Of a stretch of DNA of 64,000 nucleotides, positions 1 through 8,172 are shown piece after piece. Where the stretch lies: assembly GCA_900753325.1 (NCBI GenBank), contig CAADYO010000028.1, forward strand, positions 1 to 64,000, given 5' to 3'. Made by a program: the position numbers and the translations under genes. A model generated the notes under the pieces. It ran no database searches. It saw only the letters and a program-made list of their open reading frames with translations, and had not been told where the DNA came from. Numbering within the stretch: the stretch's first letter is position 1; each line of letters opens with the position of its first letter. Origin of the DNA: Bacilli bacterium. GTDB lineage: Bacteria > Bacillota_I > Bacilli_A > RF39 > UBA660.

Positions 1-69
1 CCCGAACACAGAAGTTAAGCTACTCAAGCGCCGACGATAGTGAATGCGAAAATAGGAAGTTGCCAAGAA
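1..69 (+). rRNA. rrf: 5S ribosomal RNA, 3' part
   Basis: The window opens inside a 5S rRNA. The string CCGAACACAGAAGTTAAGC followed by CGCCGACGATAGTG is the conserved loop B/helix III and loop E region of bacterial 5S, and the strand-closing 3' end is near TTGCCAAGAA. The 5' portion lies before base 1. The exact 3' end is uncertain by a few bases. It presumably ends an rRNA operon transcribed toward tsaE. Confidence 0.9.
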
Positions 70-130
70 TTTTTTTTGTGCAAAATTTTCTAATATTATT
101 TGACAAAAAAGGTAAAAAAAAGTAAAGAAG

Positions 131-152
131 AGTTGTATAACTCTCTTTTTTT
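131..152 (+). terminator. Short hairpin terminator after the 5S rRNA
   Basis: AGAGTT-GTAT-AACTCT forms a six-pair stem followed by CTTTTTTT. It would end the rRNA transcript. The stem is weak, and it overlaps the -35 element of the next promoter. Confidence 0.5.
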
Positions 153-160
153 GATATAAT
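133..160 (+). promoter_or_regulatory. Probable promoter of the t6A operon
   Basis: TTGTAT at 133-138 and a perfect TATAAT at 155-160 are separated by 16 bases, 18 bases upstream of the tsaE start codon. The -35 box sits inside the terminator hairpin loop and stem, so the two signals are nested. Confidence 0.6.
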
Positions 161-178
161 AAACTATAGGTGATTAAA

Positions 179-637
179 ATGGATTATAAAATAACAACAT
201 ATTCAGAAGAAGATACAATTGAATTAGCTCAAAATATTGAATCAGAGAAATTTCCCAATATGGTAATCTGCTTAGAAGGCGACCTTGGTACTGGAAAAAC
301 AGTATTTACAAAGGGATTTGCTAAGGCAATGGAAATTGATGAAGATGTAACATCTCCAACTTTTAATATCATAAAGGAATATACATCAGGTGAAATGCCA
401 TTATATCATATGGACGTTTATCGTTTAGATGGAAAAATGACAGGTATTGATATTGAAGAATATTACACAAAGAAAGGTGTAACAATTATTGAATGGGCTG
501 ACATGATTCCCAATCTTTTACCAGAAAAAAGACTTGATATTAAATTCAAAAGTTCATCAGAAGATGAAAATAAAAGAGTTATAACATTAATTCCACATGG
601 AAAGAAATATGAAGAACTATGTGAGGCTGTATTATGA
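179..637 (+). CDS. tsaE: tRNA threonylcarbamoyladenosine biosynthesis ATPase TsaE
   Basis: TsaE is the P-loop ATPase of the TsaBDE complex that adds threonylcarbamoyl to A37 of ANN-decoding tRNAs in the cytoplasm. Visible signatures are the Walker A GDLGTGKT near residue 34, the TSPTF switch-like motif, and IEWAD near the C-terminus. The length of 152 residues is normal for the family. I chose the ATG at 179 because AGGTG lies six bases upstream; an in-frame GTG at 170 is part of that ribosome site. Its stop overlaps the tsaB start (ATGA), so the two are translationally coupled. The family call is secure. Confidence 0.95.
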   Translation: MDYKITTYSEEDTIELAQNIESEKFPNMVICLEGDLGTGKTVFTKGFAKAMEIDEDVTSPTFNIIKEYTSGEMPLYHMDVYRLDGKMTGIDIEEYYTKKGVTIIEWADMIPNLLPEKRLDIKFKSSSEDENKRVITLIPHGKKYEELCEAVL

Positions 638-1260
638 AAATACTATATATAGATACATCATCAAGTTATTTATATGCTGGCATCGTTTCTGATGATAAAT
701 TATTGTGCGAAGTAAAAAAAGAATTTGGCCATAGTCTATCAGAAGAGGCTTTACCAAATATAGCTAGACTATTTGCTGAAAAAAAACTAGCAGCAAAAGA
801 TATAGATAAAATATTAGTAGTAAACGGACCAGGATCATTTACAGGAATTAGAATTGGTATAACTATTGCTAAAGTGTATGCTTGGAGTTTAAATATACCT
901 ATAGCGACATTATCAGCACTAGAAGTAATGGCCCTTTCAAGTTCATCAGAAATGGTTCACGTTCCAATAATTAATGCCAGAAGAGGGTATGTTTTTGCTG
1001 CTATATATGATCAAGCAAACAAAGAAATGCTTTCTCCAAGACACATTAAATTAGAAGAATTACTTCAAGAACTACAAAAGCAAAAAGATTATACTTTCAT
1101 TACAAATGATGAATTTGAAGAAATAGAAAATATTGAAAAATATAACCCAGATATTGAGAAGGTAGTAAATCATTTTAAGAATATCGAACCAATAAATCCT
1201 CATGGAGTTAATCCAAATTACTTAAAATTAACAGAGGCAGAAGAAAGCAAAATGAACTAA
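634..1260 (+). CDS. tsaB: tRNA threonylcarbamoyladenosine biosynthesis protein TsaB
   Basis: TsaB is the catalytically inactive ASKHA-fold partner of TsaD in t6A formation. The N-terminal YIDTSSSYLYAGIV strand and the GPGSFTGIRIGI motif near residue 68 identify it. At 208 residues it is a little short because the C-terminal half is divergent, which is usual in low-GC Gram-positives. The start overlaps tsaE by four bases. It lies between tsaE and a rimI-like gene, the standard arrangement of this operon. Confidence 0.93.
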   Translation: MKILYIDTSSSYLYAGIVSDDKLLCEVKKEFGHSLSEEALPNIARLFAEKKLAAKDIDKILVVNGPGSFTGIRIGITIAKVYAWSLNIPIATLSALEVMALSSSSEMVHVPIINARRGYVFAAIYDQANKEMLSPRHIKLEELLQELQKQKDYTFITNDEFEEIENIEKYNPDIEKVVNHFKNIEPINPHGVNPNYLKLTEAEESKMN

Positions 1261-1261
1261 T

Positions 1262-1654
1262 ATGATTAAAGAGTTAAACATAGAAGAAAAAGGATTAAAT
1301 CAAAACGCTTTTATAGATTTAGAAAAATTAAAAAAGGAAATAGAAAATAATCCATTTGGTAAAGTATTATTATACGTAAAAGATAATAGAATTGTTGCAT
1401 ATCTATACTATAGTGAAATATATGAACGTGTTGAAATAAACAATATTGAAGTAGAAAGTAGATACCAAAATCAAAAAATAGGTACAAAGTTACTTGAGTT
1501 TTTAACAAAAACTGTGGATAAAACAATTTCTCTAGAAGTACGTAAAAATAATTACAATGCCATAAAACTATATAAAAAGTTCAACTTTCAAGAAAAAGCA
1601 CTTAGAAAAGGGTATTATCAGGGTATTGATGGAATACTAATGGTTAGAGAATAA
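1262..1654 (+). CDS. rimI: RimI-like GNAT N-acetyltransferase
   Basis: This is a 130-residue GNAT acetyltransferase. The acetyl-CoA motif A appears as RYQNQKIGTKLLEF at about residues 66-79, followed by a motif B-like stretch (LEVRKNNYNAIKLYKKFNF). RimI acetylates the N-terminus of ribosomal protein S18 in E. coli and is often encoded beside tsaB and tsaD, as here. The gene begins one base after the tsaB stop. It is somewhat shorter than the usual 145-150 residues. The exact substrate cannot be read from sequence, so the symbol rests on context. Confidence 0.8.
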   Translation: MIKELNIEEKGLNQNAFIDLEKLKKEIENNPFGKVLLYVKDNRIVAYLYYSEIYERVEINNIEVESRYQNQKIGTKLLEFLTKTVDKTISLEVRKNNYNAIKLYKKFNFQEKALRKGYYQGIDGILMVRE

Positions 1655-1678
1655 ATTAGTAGATAAGAGAGTGGTAGT

Positions 1679-2683
1679 ATGAAAGATATGTATATATTAG
1701 GAATTGAAAGTAGTTGTGATGAAACAAGTGCTTCCATTGTTATGAATGGTACAAAAGAAATAGCAACAGTAATTTCATCACAAATAGATATTCACAAAAA
1801 TTATGGTGGTGTAGTACCGGAGATTGCTAGTAGACATCATGTTCAAAATATAACAATAGTTTTGGAAGCATGTTTAAAAAAAGCTAATATGACAATGGAT
1901 GAAATAGATGCCATTGCAATAACTTATGGTCCAGGCCTAATAGGTTCATTGCTAATCGGCTTAGAGGCAGCAAAAACCTTATCTTTTGTTTATAATAAGC
2001 CATTAATACCAGTTCATCATATAGCTGGACATATATACGCTAATAGTCTAGTAAAAGAATTAAAGTTTCCACTATTGGCTGTTGTTGTATCTGGAGGTCA
2101 TACTGAGTTGGTTCATATAACCAAGCATTATAAATTTGAAAAAATAGGTGGAACTTTAGATGATGCTATTGGTGAATGCTATGATAAAGTTGCCCGTGTT
2201 ATTGGCTTAGAATATCCAGGTGGACCTAAAATAGATCAACTAGCTAAGGTTGGAAATAGTACATATAAATTACCAGTTCCTTTACAAGATGATAGTTATA
2301 ACTTTTCATTTAGTGGTCTAAAAAGCGCAGTAATCAATTTAGTTCATAATGAAGAACAAAGAGGCAATGAAATAAATAAAGCAGACTTGGCAGCTTCTTT
2401 TCAAAAAGTGGCTGTAGAAGAAATAATAAGTAAAGTAAGAAAAGCCATCATAGATAAGAAAATTAAAAATGTTATTTTAGCAGGAGGAGTTGCTGCTAAT
2501 GAAGGATTACGCTCGGCCATGGTAAATTTAGCCAATGAGTTGAATGTAGATCTATCAATCCCACCAATGAAGTACTGTACAGATAACGCCACAATGATAG
2601 CTGCTGCAGGTTATTATGCGTATAAGGATGGAAGAGTTGCAGATTTAACTCTAAACTCTAAGTCACAAGATAAATTATGCTAA
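1679..2683 (+). CDS. tsaD: tRNA N6-threonylcarbamoyltransferase TsaD (Kae1/YgjD)
   Basis: TsaD transfers the threonylcarbamoyl group from threonylcarbamoyl-AMP to A37 of tRNA. The ASKHA fold is shown by IESSCDETSASIV at the N-terminus, the metal-binding HHIAGH near residue 114, VVSGGHTEL near residue 135, and the late ILAGGVAANEGLR nucleotide-binding loop. Length (334 residues) is typical. An ATG three codons downstream (1688) could also be used; neither has a strong ribosome site. It ends the tsaE-tsaB-rimI-tsaD operon and is followed directly by a terminator. TsaC, which makes the intermediate, is not in the window. Confidence 0.95.
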   Translation: MKDMYILGIESSCDETSASIVMNGTKEIATVISSQIDIHKNYGGVVPEIASRHHVQNITIVLEACLKKANMTMDEIDAIAITYGPGLIGSLLIGLEAAKTLSFVYNKPLIPVHHIAGHIYANSLVKELKFPLLAVVVSGGHTELVHITKHYKFEKIGGTLDDAIGECYDKVARVIGLEYPGGPKIDQLAKVGNSTYKLPVPLQDDSYNFSFSGLKSAVINLVHNEEQRGNEINKADLAASFQKVAVEEIISKVRKAIIDKKIKNVILAGGVAANEGLRSAMVNLANELNVDLSIPPMKYCTDNATMIAAAGYYAYKDGRVADLTLNSKSQDKLC

Positions 2684-2690
2684 CAAATTT

Positions 2691-2719
2691 CTAGTTCTGG
2701 AAGTAGAACTAGTTTTTTT
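2691..2719 (+). terminator. Rho-independent terminator after tsaD
   Basis: CTAGTTCT and AGAACTAG form an eight-pair stem with a six-base loop, followed by seven T. It closes the t6A operon. Confidence 0.85.
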
Positions 2720-2904
2720 ATTTATAATCACTAAATTAAAAAAAACAAACATCGCAGATAAAAAAACTTTTATTTTTAAAGTACATAAATGTCTATTGTT
2801 ATAAAAATTAATAAAAAATAACTAAACATCTCTAAAGTATGATATAATTATCACAATAGATAGTAGTCAAATTAAGACTGGATAAAAAAGAAAGAAGGGT
2901 GCGT

Positions 2905-4092
2905 ATGTTAAAATCACATGTTGGATATAGTGTTAATAATGATAATATATCAGCTGGAATTGAAACAGCAAAAATGGCAATAAAGGATTCCACTAGTCCT
3001 AAAATAGGGTTCTTATACACTTCTGAAAAAAACAATATTAAAGAACTTGTTAAAGGAATTAGAAATGTTACTAATATGCCAATAATCGGAAGTACTAGCA
3101 ATGAGGCAATAATTGTTGAAGATGGAATCATTACTTCAGAGAATGGTTATGCCGGAATGCTATCACTTGATGATAAAAATATGACGGTAGGTGTAGCCTC
3201 ACATGAAGCTGGAAGAGATCCCAGAATAATAGGAAGGAAAGTTGCTATTGAGGCCGTAGAAAATGCTAAAACAACAAGAGCACCAGCTTATTTCTATATG
3301 GTAGCAAGTCCAAAAGAAGAAGAAAAATATCTAATGGGTATTCAAGATGTAATTGGTCGTGTTCCAATGTTTGGAGGCAGTGCCGCAGATGACAATATTA
3401 ATGGTGAATGGAAAATCATATGTAATGACAAAGTTTTTACGGACGGTGTAGCAGTAGCTTTCTTCTATACAGATAATGAAATAATAACATCATTTACAGG
3501 CGGTTATAGAGAAACCAATAATATGGGATTAATAACAGAAGTTAAAAATGATAGAACATTAGTTAGTATTGATGGAATATCAGCATTAAGAAAATATGCC
3601 AACTGGATAAATAAAGCTCCATCTAGTTTAATTGGTTCAAAATTACTTGAAATTTCAGCAAGTAAACCATTAGGCGTAAAGGATCCATTGGGTAACTTAA
3701 CAATTATTCGTCATCCAATGATTGGAAATGATATGGGAACCAAAACAACAACCGATGATACTATAACTTTAGGTAACAAAGTTGTTCCAAGAACTGCAAT
3801 TATTCAATTGGAAGCAACAACTGATGAATTAATTGATGCATCAGTCAACACACTAAGAGATCTAAGAAGACAGTTGTATACAGAACCAGCTGCATATATT
3901 CTTATTCATTCAGGAAATAGAAGAAAAGTTATTGGTGATAGATTGAATGAAGTTCATAAATTACTAGTAAAAGAAACAAAAGGTGTGCCATTTATAATGC
4001 CATTCACATTTGGTGAATATGGTTATGATTCACATTCTGCTAACATCTGTGGTGGTCTAATGTTATCATTTACAGTATTTGGTAAAAATTAA
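2905..4092 (+). CDS. FIST-domain sensory protein (FIST_N plus FIST_C)
   Basis: FIST domains are proposed small-ligand sensors, usually attached to or encoded near signalling proteins. The N-terminal half has the pattern KIGFLYTS...GIRNVTNMPIIGSTS and the C-terminal half has PEAAYILIHSGNRR-like strands ending in FIMPFTFGEYG, which matches the two-part FIST layout. No signal peptide, membrane segment or output domain is present, so it is a stand-alone cytoplasmic protein. The ATG at 2905 follows AAGAAGG by six bases; an in-frame GTG at 2899 is too close to that site. A TGATATAAT extended -10 element at 2840-2848 precedes it. The ligand is unknown. Confidence 0.8.
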   Translation: MLKSHVGYSVNNDNISAGIETAKMAIKDSTSPKIGFLYTSEKNNIKELVKGIRNVTNMPIIGSTSNEAIIVEDGIITSENGYAGMLSLDDKNMTVGVASHEAGRDPRIIGRKVAIEAVENAKTTRAPAYFYMVASPKEEEKYLMGIQDVIGRVPMFGGSAADDNINGEWKIICNDKVFTDGVAVAFFYTDNEIITSFTGGYRETNNMGLITEVKNDRTLVSIDGISALRKYANWINKAPSSLIGSKLLEISASKPLGVKDPLGNLTIIRHPMIGNDMGTKTTTDDTITLGNKVVPRTAIIQLEATTDELIDASVNTLRDLRRQLYTEPAAYILIHSGNRRKVIGDRLNEVHKLLVKETKGVPFIMPFTFGEYGYDSHSANICGGLMLSFTVFGKN

Positions 4093-4155
4093 ATTAAAGT
4101 TTAAGTAAAATAAAAGTCAATAGTGATAGGTAGGATAATTAAGGATAGTTTAACA

Positions 4156-4704
4156 ATGACAAGAATTATTGCAGCAGTAATATTTACAGTTTTTATAGTA
4201 GCATTGATAATTAGCTATATTAAAAAGAATCGAGAAATGATGGGCAGAAAAATACATATAAAGGATTTTGCAAATTTAAGTGAATGGTCCTATCAAAGAT
4301 ATAGTAGATTCTATGGAAATTTAGCCTTACAAGATAACAATTATAAACAAAAGATGTCTATAATCACAGATTGTATTTTAAACAAACATGAAACAGACAT
4401 AGAAAAGATAGCTATAGAATCAGGCTGTAAATATGAAGAATGTATTATAAATTAGCTATCTAAAAAATAAAAGAGTTATAGGTAATATGTATATCGATAC
4501 TAAAAATGGCATTATCAATCATTGTAGCGAGGAAGATGCAAAATTATTAAAAAAATATCAACAGTTCATATATTATAATCACTATCAAATATCGGAAATG
4601 GCTATAAAAATGCCAAATGCTCAAAAAATTTAAAAGAAATTGAAGACAAAGAGGGCAAGAAAACGGATCACTGTCAAGCCGCGTATGTAGATGCAAAAAA
4701 GTAA
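4156..4704 (+). pseudogene. Decayed membrane-anchored protein gene with two frame breaks
   Basis: The first part (to 4455) encodes one transmembrane helix (TRIIAAVIFTVFIVALIISYI) and then a helical domain ending IEKIAIESGCKYEECIIN before a TAG. Translation resumes one frame over from about 4454, reading SYLKNKRVIGNMYIDTKN and onward to a TAA at 4631. It returns to the first frame at about 4627 as KNLKEIEDKEGKK and ends at 4704. The pieces join into one plausible protein with a winged-helix-like cytosolic region. I recall similar intact proteins of unknown function in gut Firmicutes but cannot check this. GTG 4123 is an alternative start. Two indels of opposite sign suggest decay or sequencing error. 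Confidence 0.7.
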
Positions 4705-4715
4705 AAAAACGTTAT

Positions 4716-4749
4716 ACAGTTAATATAGTTATACATTAACTGTTTTTTT
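4716..4749 (+). terminator. Rho-independent terminator after the decayed gene
   Basis: ACAGTTAAT at 4716-4724 pairs with ATTAACTGT at 4735-4743, followed by a run of T. The intact terminator suggests the gene upstream decayed recently. Confidence 0.8.
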
Positions 4750-4987
4750 GATTTTAAAAAGAATTTTGCATAGAATAATTCTCCTTTTATTAAGAGAGTA
4801 AAAAGTCAATTGAGTTAAATAAAAATTATTAATAATAGCTTTAGTATTAGAAAACATTTTTAATATATAATCATCAATCAATACAAAATATAAAATTATA
4901 ATAAATTTACTTATTACTAATTCTAAGTTATAATAAAACCATAATACAGTCATACATTGTGCAAGTACGTTAATTGGAGTTGATATT
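4750..4987. other. AT-rich intergenic region with a possible promoter
   Basis: No gene is visible. A weak promoter can be drawn (TTTACT at 4906-4911, TATAAT at 4929-4934, 17-base spacer) ahead of the small ORF at 4988. Short reading frames here are AT-rich noise. Confidence 0.4.
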
Positions 4988-5182
4988 ATGGAAACACAAA
5001 AAAATATAGAAAAGCTTTCTGAAGTAATGGAATTACAAGAATTACCTTTACAATATACTGGTATTACTCTTAATAATCAAGACATTGATTTAATGATGAT
5101 AGCAACTTCTGATACTTTTGATGCTTTAGAAGAAAGCCTAAAAAAAGTTACTAATATTAAACAACTATTAATCGAAATGTAA
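4988..5182 (+). CDS. Small 64-residue ORF, probably the detached N-terminus of the next gene
   Basis: This ORF has a reasonable ribosome site (GGAG eight bases before ATG) and encodes an acidic helical peptide with no membrane segment or motif I recognise. The next gene is open in another frame from 5161, and its first ATG (5221) has no ribosome site. Joining ...NIKQLLIEM to NVSIEDERQRVF gives a continuous, natural-looking helical protein. I therefore think this is the true start of the GH10/PHP protein, cut off by a one-base shift between 5161 and 5182. It could instead be an independent small protein. Confidence covers the coding call only. Confidence 0.55.
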   Translation: METQKNIEKLSEVMELQELPLQYTGITLNNQDIDLMMIATSDTFDALEESLKKVTNIKQLLIEM

Positions 5183-5220
5183 GTATAGAAGATGAAAGAC
5201 AAAGAGTTTTTGACCTATAT

Positions 5221-8055
5221 ATGCATTCTTTAACACCCAAAGTCGATTATTTAAAAAAAACAGGACTCAGGTTATCAAAGAAAATTGAATATTTAAAGCA
5301 AAGTGGAATATTAAGTAGAGAAGAAATTGCAATGATTGATGAAATTATTTCTACAGGTAATACCCAACAAGAGATGATGAGAAAATTAATAGGCTCATAT
5401 TCTCAAAATCCTTCAAAATTACATCAAATATATAAAACTTTAAGAGATTATACACCAATTGAAAAGACTGGTGTTATTGGAACGAGCATGGAGGCATATA
5501 GAAACTTATATAATCAAATTCAACAAAATTACAATTCCATAACAATTGATGAAGAAGCAAAGTATGGTTCTATTGTTTTAGGTGACGGAACATTTGATTT
5601 TGATCATCTAAAAAAATCATTAGACTTTGCGAAAGAAACTGGCAAACAAGTTAGACTAAACACTTTGATTTTTTATCAGGACTGTCCGGAATATTTGTAT
5701 CAATTGCCAAAAAATGAGGAATCAAAACGACTAGTAAAGCAAAAATTAATGGACTATGTATCTGCTACAACAAAATTTATTGCTGAAAACGGTTATGGAG
5801 ATGTAGTAAGAAGCTATGATGTTTTCAACGAATTATTAAATAGATTTTCCCTAGATGGTACAACGCCATATCAATATAGAGGAGATATTGATCAGAGTCC
5901 AACATTATATAGTGATTTTGATAATGTCAAATCTGGTTGGTTAAAGCATTTAGAAATATCAGATTTATGTGACATTATTACCGAAGCAAGAAGAAATTTA
6001 CCAACAGCAGATTTTATGTTTAATGATGATAACTGGCTAGATCCAAGAAAAATAGAAGCAAATAAAAAATTAATATTAGAAATACAACAATATGAAAAAG
6101 AGCATGGTGTTAAACTGATTGATAGTATTGGAACACAGATGCATATAGATAATAATTCATCAAAAACTGATATTGAAAATATGCTGAGAGAATTATCTAA
6201 GTTTGGTTTGCCAATCGAAATAACAGAATTTGATATTGCCATGACAAAAGGCACTAAGGGACTTTCTGATTTTGAAATAGAAATACTAAGACAGCAAAAA
6301 ATAAATGAAGTATATTCTACTATTGAAGAATTAAGAAAAGAATGTAATATTAGAGGATTTACTATATGGAGTAAAACAAATAGACAGAATTTTAGAGTAA
6401 CCTTAGAAAATGAAAGAAGAATAAAAGCAGACGAACCAACAATAGAATCTTTACATGGTGGAGTATTTACTGAAAATATGGAACCAAAAAGCAAAGCATA
6501 TAAGTTCTTATTAAAAAATAATTTTCAAACATTTAATTATCATACACATACGAATAGATGTGGGCATGATAGTATTTCAGAAGATAGTGAGTATGTAGAA
6601 AGGGCTAGAGCCAATGGCATAAAGCAGTTAGGTTTTTCTGATCATATACCAGTCCCTGAATTAGCCTATCAAGACCCTGAACATCAAATGCATATAAGTG
6701 AAGTAGATGAATACATAGAAAGTATTAGACATTTACAGGCCCAAAATCCGGATATGAAAATAAATGTTGGCTTTGAAGTAGAATTTGATCCGACGAAAGA
6801 GCAATTTCTTGGCGAATTGAGAGAAAAAGTTGATTATATGATTTTAGGTCAACACTTTGTTCCTGGCAGTAAGGGTCTAATTAAAAAAAATAACAATCCT
6901 GATTACCCACTAGAATATGCCGAAATGTTATGTAAGGCAATGGAATCCGGCATTTTTGATATAGTAGCTCATCCTGATATTTTTATGGAATTTAGAGATA
7001 GTCTTGCATCAGAAGAAGCCAAAAGACAATTTGATGATAATGCTGTAGTCGCAAGTCAAATGATTTGTAATAAAGCAAAAGAAATTGGTATTCCAATAGA
7101 GTTAAATTTTGCTGGTATTGATCAAGGTCAAATAATGAGTGATGGTAAATATTCATATCCTCATCCTACATTTTGGAAAATTGCATCTGAAACAGGAGTA
7201 CAAGTTTTATATGGCGTAGATGCCCATGACCCAATGCAATTTGATAAAATGGGATGGAATAAAAAAATTGCCGATCAAATAATTGATCCAGGAAAGTTAA
7301 ATATTGTATCACAAAATTATAATCCGATAGAAGCACGAAAAAACAATTCAATACTTCAAGAGTTATATGCAAAAGGCCAAGAACATGCAACAACATATGA
7401 AACTAATTTAGCTACACAACTGGTATCAGGAATGTTATCCGAATTTCCAGATACAACAGAAATGGATGACTTGTTGTTGGTTGAAGTAGGTCAAAAGTTT
7501 GACCAGGTAAGTACCGCAATGAAAGAAGAGGCTAAAAAAAGAGAAATAAGTATAGCAGAAAAAATAGAAAAACTATCAGCAGACAAAAAACTATCACCAA
7601 CTGAAATGAAATTCCAATTAGAAAGAGAAAAACAAACATTGCAACATACCGAGGAAACACATGTTAATAGACAAGACATACTAAATAGAACAAAACAAGC
7701 CTTCCAGTATTCTATTGAGATTGGTTGCAAATCTAAGCAGGATGTTATAAGTACAGTTTCAAAAATTACAGAAGCAAACACCACCAAAAATGAAAGTACC
7801 AGAGAAAAAATGCTAGCAAGTATCGAAAGAACAAAACAAAGCTCTAGTGAAAAGCCACTACAACAACATGATAAGCCAAAGGTATTTGTAAAAGAAAATA
7901 ATACATCATCAAATAACAATGCCCCATCAGGTAATAAAGCACCTTCAAGTAATAGTGGATTTACAAATACCATTTCCCTTATATTTATTATTACTTTCAT
8001 TATTGGAATAATTCTTTCAGTCGGATACATGTTTTATAAAAACATAATTGGTTGA
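5221..8055 (+). CDS. GH10-like glycosidase domain fused to a PHP phosphoesterase domain, C-terminal membrane anchor
   Basis: Three regions are visible. Residues about 75-430 look like a GH10 (xylanase-type) barrel: YDVFNEL places the acid/base Glu at 204, GTQMH follows, and IEITEFD places the nucleophile Glu at 336. Residues about 438-700 are a complete PHP metal centre: HTH at 441-443, H449, SDH at 473-475, AHPD at 583-586 and DAHD at 667-670, as in histidinol-phosphatase-type enzymes. Residues about 740-905 are charged and coiled-coil-like, then Ser/Asn/Pro-rich, ending in one hydrophobic helix (FTNTISLIFIITFIIGII). There is no signal peptide, so it would be tail-anchored and cytoplasmic, which is odd for a xylanase. 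The first ATG lacks a ribosome site (see the ORF at 4988). Substrate unknown. Confidence 0.8.
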   Translation: MHSLTPKVDYLKKTGLRLSKKIEYLKQSGILSREEIAMIDEIISTGNTQQEMMRKLIGSYSQNPSKLHQIYKTLRDYTPIEKTGVIGTSMEAYRNLYNQIQQNYNSITIDEEAKYGSIVLGDGTFDFDHLKKSLDFAKETGKQVRLNTLIFYQDCPEYLYQLPKNEESKRLVKQKLMDYVSATTKFIAENGYGDVVRSYDVFNELLNRFSLDGTTPYQYRGDIDQSPTLYSDFDNVKSGWLKHLEISDLCDIITEARRNLPTADFMFNDDNWLDPRKIEANKKLILEIQQYEKEHGVKLIDSIGTQMHIDNNSSKTDIENMLRELSKFGLPIEITEFDIAMTKGTKGLSDFEIEILRQQKINEVYSTIEELRKECNIRGFTIWSKTNRQNFRVTLENERRIKADEPTIESLHGGVFTENMEPKSKAYKFLLKNNFQTFNYHTHTNRCGHDSISEDSEYVERARANGIKQLGFSDHIPVPELAYQDPEHQMHISEVDEYIESIRHLQAQNPDMKINVGFEVEFDPTKEQFLGELREKVDYMILGQHFVPGSKGLIKKNNNPDYPLEYAEMLCKAMESGIFDIVAHPDIFMEFRDSLASEEAKRQFDDNAVVASQMICNKAKEIGIPIELNFAGIDQGQIMSDGKYSYPHPTFWKIASETGVQVLYGVDAHDPMQFDKMGWNKKIADQIIDPGKLNIVSQNYNPIEARKNNSILQELYAKGQEHATTYETNLATQLVSGMLSEFPDTTEMDDLLLVEVGQKFDQVSTAMKEEAKKREISIAEKIEKLSADKKLSPTEMKFQLEREKQTLQHTEETHVNRQDILNRTKQAFQYSIEIGCKSKQDVISTVSKITEANTTKNESTREKMLASIERTKQSSSEKPLQQHDKPKVFVKENNTSSNNNAPSGNKAPSSNSGFTNTISLIFIITFIIGIILSVGYMFYKNIIG

Positions 8056-8126
8056 TAAAAATACATATCAATTATGAAATCAACACAAACAACATATGTA
8101 GCAAAATTAATCAAATAAAAAACGAC

Positions 8127-8172
8127 AAAAAACTTTAAAGAACTCAGAAGATAGAGAACTTTAAAGTTTTTT
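8127..8172. terminator. Bidirectional terminator between convergent genes
   Basis: AAAAAACTTTAAAG at 8127-8140 and CTTTAAAGTTTTTT at 8159-8172 are perfect 14-base complements. The stem has T-runs on both strands and serves the GH10/PHP gene and the convergent ABC permease gene. Confidence 0.85.

Noticed and set aside
5138..5154. Possible programmed -1 frameshift at the seven-A run before the GH10/PHP gene
   Set aside because: Shifting there leads to a TAA at 5152-5154, so it cannot produce the long protein.
5892..6494. A 200-codon open frame on the minus strand inside the GH10 domain
   Set aside because: It is fully inside a well-supported gene, lacks a ribosome site, and its Ser/Ile/Leu-rich product is what the complement of an AT-rich gene gives.
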